Shown here piece by piece: positions 13,989 to 15,478 of a stretch of 15,478 nucleotides of DNA. The stretch's first letter is position 1. The number at the start of each line of letters is the position of its first letter. The notes beneath the pieces were generated by a model. The model had not been told where the DNA came from, searched no databases, and was given only the letters and a program-made list of their open reading frames with translations. The translations under genes were made by a program, and so were the position numbers. This DNA is from JAFDCJ01 sp049669725 (GTDB lineage: Bacteria > Desulfobacterota > Desulfobacteria > Desulfobacterales > JAFDCJ01), in contig JBATKU010000722.1 of NCBI GenBank assembly GCA_049669725.1, positions 1 through 15,478 of the forward strand, given 5' to 3'.

Positions 13989-14666
13989 TTATTCTCTATC
14001 ATATTGAGCGTGTCTGACAATTTCCCCTTCAATTAAGTAGATTACTTCTTCGGCAATATTGGTAGTATGATCGGCCAAGCGTTCCAAGTGCCGTGAGATC
14101 AAAAACAAGTTGATTAAGTAGCCAATTTTATCCGGGTGTTCTATCATGGCCCTTTTAACCCGATCATAGGCCTGCTCTTTTATGGCATCCACCTCGTCGT
14201 CCATCGTAACCACGCTGAAAGCTTCGTCATAGTCCATTTTAACAAGGGCATCCAGACTCATTTTTAACATCCTTTGGGCTTTTTCTCCCATGGCCGAATA
14301 GTCGAAAAACATTTCGAGCTGTTCGCTTTTGGCAGTTACACCGACCCGTTCGGCGATGTTAACCGCCTGGTCTCCGATACGTTCCAACTCGTTGTTGATT
14401 TTTATAACAGCAATGATAAATCTTAAATCAATGGCCACCGGCTGGTGCAATGCCAGAACTTTTAGGCACTCCTCCTCAATGTCGACTTCCATTTCATCTA
14501 TTTCATAATCGGATTTAATAATTCGCTGTGCCAATTCAGCGTCATTGTCTTCAATTGCCTTGGTTGCCATGCGGACACGCTCCTCCACAATGGCGCCCAG
14601 AGAGAGGATGAGTTTTTTGATATTTTCCAGTTCTCTCGAAAAATGTTTTCTAATTCTTTTCTCCAT
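13989..14666 (-). CDS. phoU: Phosphate signalling protein PhoU
   Basis: Cytoplasmic negative regulator linking the Pst phosphate transporter to the PhoR-PhoB two-component system. The 225 residues form the usual two three-helix bundles. The repeated metal motifs are visible: ELERIGDQAVNIAE (93-106) and HLERLADHTTNIAEEV (193-208), each with the E-xxx-D pattern. The N-terminus HFSRELENIKKLILSLG is typical. AGGA sits upstream of the ATG on the minus strand (about 14674-14677). It is divergent from pstC, an unusual arrangement compared with pstSCAB-phoU in one operon, and has its own set of Pho-box-like repeats upstream. Confidence 0.96.
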   Translation of the reverse strand: MEKRIRKHFSRELENIKKLILSLGAIVEERVRMATKAIEDNDAELAQRIIKSDYEIDEMEVDIEEECLKVLALHQPVAIDLRFIIAVIKINNELERIGDQAVNIAERVGVTAKSEQLEMFFDYSAMGEKAQRMLKMSLDALVKMDYDEAFSVVTMDDEVDAIKEQAYDRVKRAMIEHPDKIGYLINLFLISRHLERLADHTTNIAEEVIYLIEGEIVRHAQYDRE

Positions 14667-14774
14667 TTCATTATCCTGGTTTAGATTGTGTATACAGCAG
14701 ACAAGACTGGGTTTGGGCTATATTTCACAGTAAATATAAAGTCATCGGTATCATCATTTATTGTCTACCTTAAT

Positions 14775-14802
14775 TATTAGATTTTTGTTAGTGAATTGCT
14801 AG
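14775..14802 (-). promoter_or_regulatory. Putative Pho box facing phoU
   Basis: Read on the minus strand, CTAGCA (14797-14802), CTAACA (14786-14791) and CTAATA (14775-14780) recur exactly every 11 nt. Tandem 6-7-base repeats at 11-nt steps are the established layout of PhoB and PhoP binding sites. It lies about 110-135 bases upstream of the phoU start. Confidence 0.55.
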
Positions 14803-14878
14803 AATTGTGTCAAAACCTGTAATTAGGCCTCATCCATATTTTCTATAAAATTGGTTCTCTCGCCATAATTACAACAGC

Positions 14879-14932
14879 CTAACAAAACCCTAACAAAATA
14901 ATCATACGAAACTAACAACCAGTTTCTAATAT
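14879..14932 (+). promoter_or_regulatory. Putative Pho box and -10 facing pstC
   Basis: CTAACA occurs at 14879-14884, 14890-14895 and 14912-14917, that is at 11-nt steps with one degenerate unit at 14901. A TAATAT hexamer (14927-14932) begins 10 bases after the last repeat, where a -10 element should lie when a Pho box replaces the -35. This points to phosphate-starvation control of pstC. Confidence 0.6.
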
Positions 14933-15003
14933 CTGATTGTTTCTGATTGAAACCATCAAAACGAGTCGATAAAGAGTTTCAAAATTAGCACAGCGTAACT
15001 ATT

Positions 15004-15478
15004 ATGACACCTGCAACATTGCTCATCGTTCTTCTGACACTCTGCGGATTTGCCTATTATGTCGGCCGCCGCCGAGCGTTTGCCGTTGCCGGCGATGCAT
15101 CTCAAATTAAAAATCTCCATTCCCGCCCGACATATTACGGTGCTATAGTGGCATTATGGTGCGGCATTCCGGCCCTCATCTTATTCGCACTGTGGCTGGC
15201 GTTTGAATCCAGTATTATTACTCAGATTGTGATTTCGGACCTGCCCGAAAATATCCGCAGTCAAACGGCTGCGGAACTAAATCTTTTTGTTAATCAGATA
15301 AAAAACATAGTGAGTGGCAACATTGTATCCGGCAAGATTACCCCGCCGATGCAGGCCGCTGCCGACCATTATCACAGTCTTCAGACAACCAGCAAGGCAG
15401 CTTTGGCAGTTGTCGTGATTTCCATGGCGATGCTCGGTCTTTTAGTTGTTCGTAGCAAAATTTCGCCCACCCTACGAG
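15004..15478 (+). CDS. pstC: Phosphate ABC transporter permease PstC, N-terminal part, cut by window end
   Basis: Membrane subunit of the high-affinity phosphate importer. 158 codons are visible from ATG 15004 with no stop. The N-terminus holds a hydrophobic helix (about residues 5-20), a basic turn (GRRRAF), a second long helix (about 42-68: AIVALWCGIPALILFALWLA), a polar extracytoplasmic stretch, and a third helix near the end (about 133-150). This is the N-terminal extension that precedes the permease core in the longer PstC proteins of proteobacteria. No good ribosome site is seen before the ATG. Assignment rests on this N-domain, the divergent phoU and the Pho-box-like repeats; the permease signature lies beyond the window. 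Confidence 0.8.
   Translation, partial: MTPATLLIVLLTLCGFAYYVGRRRAFAVAGDASQIKNLHSRPTYYGAIVALWCGIPALILFALWLAFESSIITQIVISDLPENIRSQTAAELNLFVNQIKNIVSGNIVSGKITPPMQAAADHYHSLQTTSKAALAVVVISMAMLGLLVVRSKISPTLR

Noticed and set aside
1..15478. CRISPR arrays, tRNA, rRNA or insertion sequence transposases
   Set aside because: No regularly spaced identical repeats, no cloverleaf-like sequence with conserved T-loop, no rRNA signatures and no transposase motifs were seen; the two repeat elements found carry no coding capacity.

Overview
The window looks like a chromosomal piece from a Desulfobacterota bacterium, most likely a Desulfobacterales-type sulfate reducer. This is an inference from gene content (citramalate synthase in an ilv-leu cluster, a selenocysteine-type gene, a class 1B dihydroorotate dehydrogenase) and from two repeat elements of a kind I associate with such genomes; no rRNA or other phylogenetic marker is present. 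GC content is moderate and falls sharply in the non-coding stretches around 13.53-13.99 kb and 14.67-15.00 kb.

Layout. 1-1582: 3' two thirds of topA (DNA topoisomerase I with four C-terminal zinc ribbons). 1579-1804: a complete transcription attenuator for branched-chain amino acid synthesis, made of a promoter, a 33-residue leader peptide with 16 Ile/Leu/Val, mutually exclusive protector, antiterminator and terminator helices, and a T9 run. 1820-8718: ilvB, ilvN, ilvC, cimA and leuA on the plus strand. Together they make acetolactate or acetohydroxybutyrate, reduce and isomerise it, and supply 2-oxobutyrate (via citramalate, from pyruvate) and the leucine branch. A MITE-like repeat lies between ilvB and ilvN, and a GC-rich inverted-repeat element lies between leuA and the convergent pyrD.

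8890-10765 (minus strand): a metallo-beta-lactamase-fold hydrolase followed by pyrD (pyrDB type); pyrK is not beside them. 10933-13528 (plus strand): a B12-binding-type radical SAM protein resembling RiPP-maturation C-methyltransferases, followed 22 bases later by the most remarkable gene of the window. That gene is a MerB (organomercurial lyase)-like frame of 235 codons interrupted by exactly two in-frame TGA codons, 91 and 156. By my alignment from memory they fall on the two catalytic cysteines of MerB (Cys96, Cys159). Each TGA is followed, after 18 or 19 nt, by a stem-loop with a GUU or GGUC apical loop, the geometry of a bacterial SECIS element. I read it as one selenoprotein with two active-site selenocysteines, which ordinary gene calling would split into fragments.

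13529-13988: no intact gene; the minus strand holds what looks like a decayed protein gene with one homopolymer frameshift and one stop. 13989-14666 (minus): phoU. 15004-end (plus): the start of pstC. Each side of this divergent pair has its own set of 11-nt-phased CTAACA-like repeats, which look like PhoB/PhoP boxes, so both are probably phosphate-starvation genes.
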